Of a stretch of 36,545 nucleotides of DNA, positions 35,692 through 36,545 are shown in pieces. The translations under genes were made by a program, and so were the position numbers. The stretch covers positions 1-36,545 of the forward strand of contig CATAMV010000117.1 of assembly GCA_949487855.1 (NCBI GenBank), written 5' to 3'. The notes under the pieces are model-generated. The model had not been told where the DNA came from and ran no database searches. It saw only the letters and a list, made by a program, of their open reading frames with translations. Each line of letters opens with the position of its first letter. Within the stretch, counting starts at the first letter, position 1. This DNA comes from Bacteroidota bacterium. Its GTDB lineage: Bacteria; Bacteroidota; Bacteroidia; Flavobacteriales; Flavobacteriaceae.

Positions 35692-36545
35692 ATGCGCTTA
35701 CACAAAAACTTAGTTTTGGCTGTACTTAACGGCCTACATCAAATTTTTAACGAAGAAAAATATGCCGACAAAGTTGTGGCACAAGTACTCAAAAGCGACA
35801 AGCGCTGGGGAAGCCGTGACCGGGGGTTTATTGCAGAAACTTCATATGAAATTGTGCGGTGGAAACGCCTTTATGCCACCATTGCAGAAGTGCAAGAACC
35901 CTTAAATAGAGATGACTTATGGCGTATTTTTGCGGTTTGGGCAATATTGCGCGGATATCCGCTCCCCGATTGGAAACCATTCGATGGAACACCTATAAGA
36001 CGGATTAAAGGACGGTTTGAATCCTTACGGAAGGAACGTAAATACCGGGAATCAGTTCCAGATTGGCTAGATGAATTGGCAGTCAAGTCTTTGGGTGAAA
36101 AAAAATGGGAAAATGAGCTTGAAGCCTTAAACAAAGTTGCGCCTGTAGTGCTGCGTGCAAATACATTAAAAACACTTCCTAAGTTGTTGCGAAATGCATT
36201 GCTAGAAGATAAAATTACAACACAATATGCATCAAAGTATCCCGATGCATTAGTGCTTGACGAACGTAGTAATGTGTTTAGTACAGAAGCATTTCAAAAA
36301 GGTCTTTTTGAATTGCAAGATGCTGCTTCCCAATGTGTTGCGCCTTTTACGCAAGCAGAATCGGGCATGCGCGTTATTGATGCCTGTGCAGGAGCAGGTG
36401 GAAAATCATTGCATCTTGCTGCCTTAATGCAAAACAAAGGGCAACTTATTGCATTGGATATCCATCAATACAAACTACGTGAGCTTAAACGCAGAGCAAA
36501 ACGCGCTGGTGCACACAACATAGAAACACGCTTGATTGATTCTAC
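35692..36545 (+). CDS. RsmB/NOP2-type rRNA m5C methyltransferase, truncated by window end
   Basis: Manual translation from ATG 35692: MRLHKNLVLAVLNGLHQIFNEEKYADKVVAQVLKSDKRWGSRDRGFIAETSYEIVRWKRLY...GLFELQDAASQCVAPFTQAESGMRVIDACAGAGGKSLHLAALMQNKGQLIALDIH. Confidence 0.9.
   Translation, partial: MRLHKNLVLAVLNGLHQIFNEEKYADKVVAQVLKSDKRWGSRDRGFIAETSYEIVRWKRLYATIAEVQEPLNRDDLWRIFAVWAILRGYPLPDWKPFDGTPIRRIKGRFESLRKERKYRESVPDWLDELAVKSLGEKKWENELEALNKVAPVVLRANTLKTLPKLLRNALLEDKITTQYASKYPDALVLDERSNVFSTEAFQKGLFELQDAASQCVAPFTQAESGMRVIDACAGAGGKSLHLAALMQNKGQLIALDIHQYKLRELKRRAKRAGAHNIETRLIDS

Noticed and set aside
1-36545. CRISPR arrays, rRNA/tRNA genes, insertion sequences, prophage
   Set aside because: No repeat-spacer pattern, no transposase or integrase ORF, and no recognised tRNA or rRNA signatures found by eye; a tRNAscan/Infernal run would be needed to exclude them formally.

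Overview
This window looks like a chromosomal segment from a Bacteroidota genome, most likely Flavobacteriaceae (inference from product families, low GC, TAnnTTTG-type promoter boxes and a type IX secretion C-terminal domain). Most of it is housekeeping: hisS, rpsF-rpsR-rplI, priA, rlmH, an RdgB-type NTP pyrophosphatase, purB, rmuC, carB, rpmH (missing from the ORF track), mtaB, a GlmU-like protein, type B L31, a GT2 glycosyltransferase, a phospho-sugar mutase, an MsbA-like ABC exporter and a truncated RsmB-like rRNA methyltransferase. Accessory content includes a large modular GH81/CBM6 T9SS beta-1,3-glucanase, an orphan HTH regulator, an ECF sigma/putative anti-sigma/2x DUF4252 operon divergent from an S41 protease lipoprotein, and a cobalamin-riboswitch-controlled TonB receptor divergent from a DUF6580-like membrane protein. 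I saw no CRISPR array, rRNA, tRNA, transposon or clear defence island, and I cannot claim a wholly new system. The observations most worth checking are: (1) a cluster of eight ACTA/TAGT half-sites upstream of the orphan HTH gene; (2) an in-frame TAA splitting a DUF4199 gene; (3) the B12 riboswitch/BtuB-like receptor/DUF6580 arrangement; (4) the ECF sigma-DUF4252 module; (5) repeated tail-to-tail overlaps of convergent stop codons.
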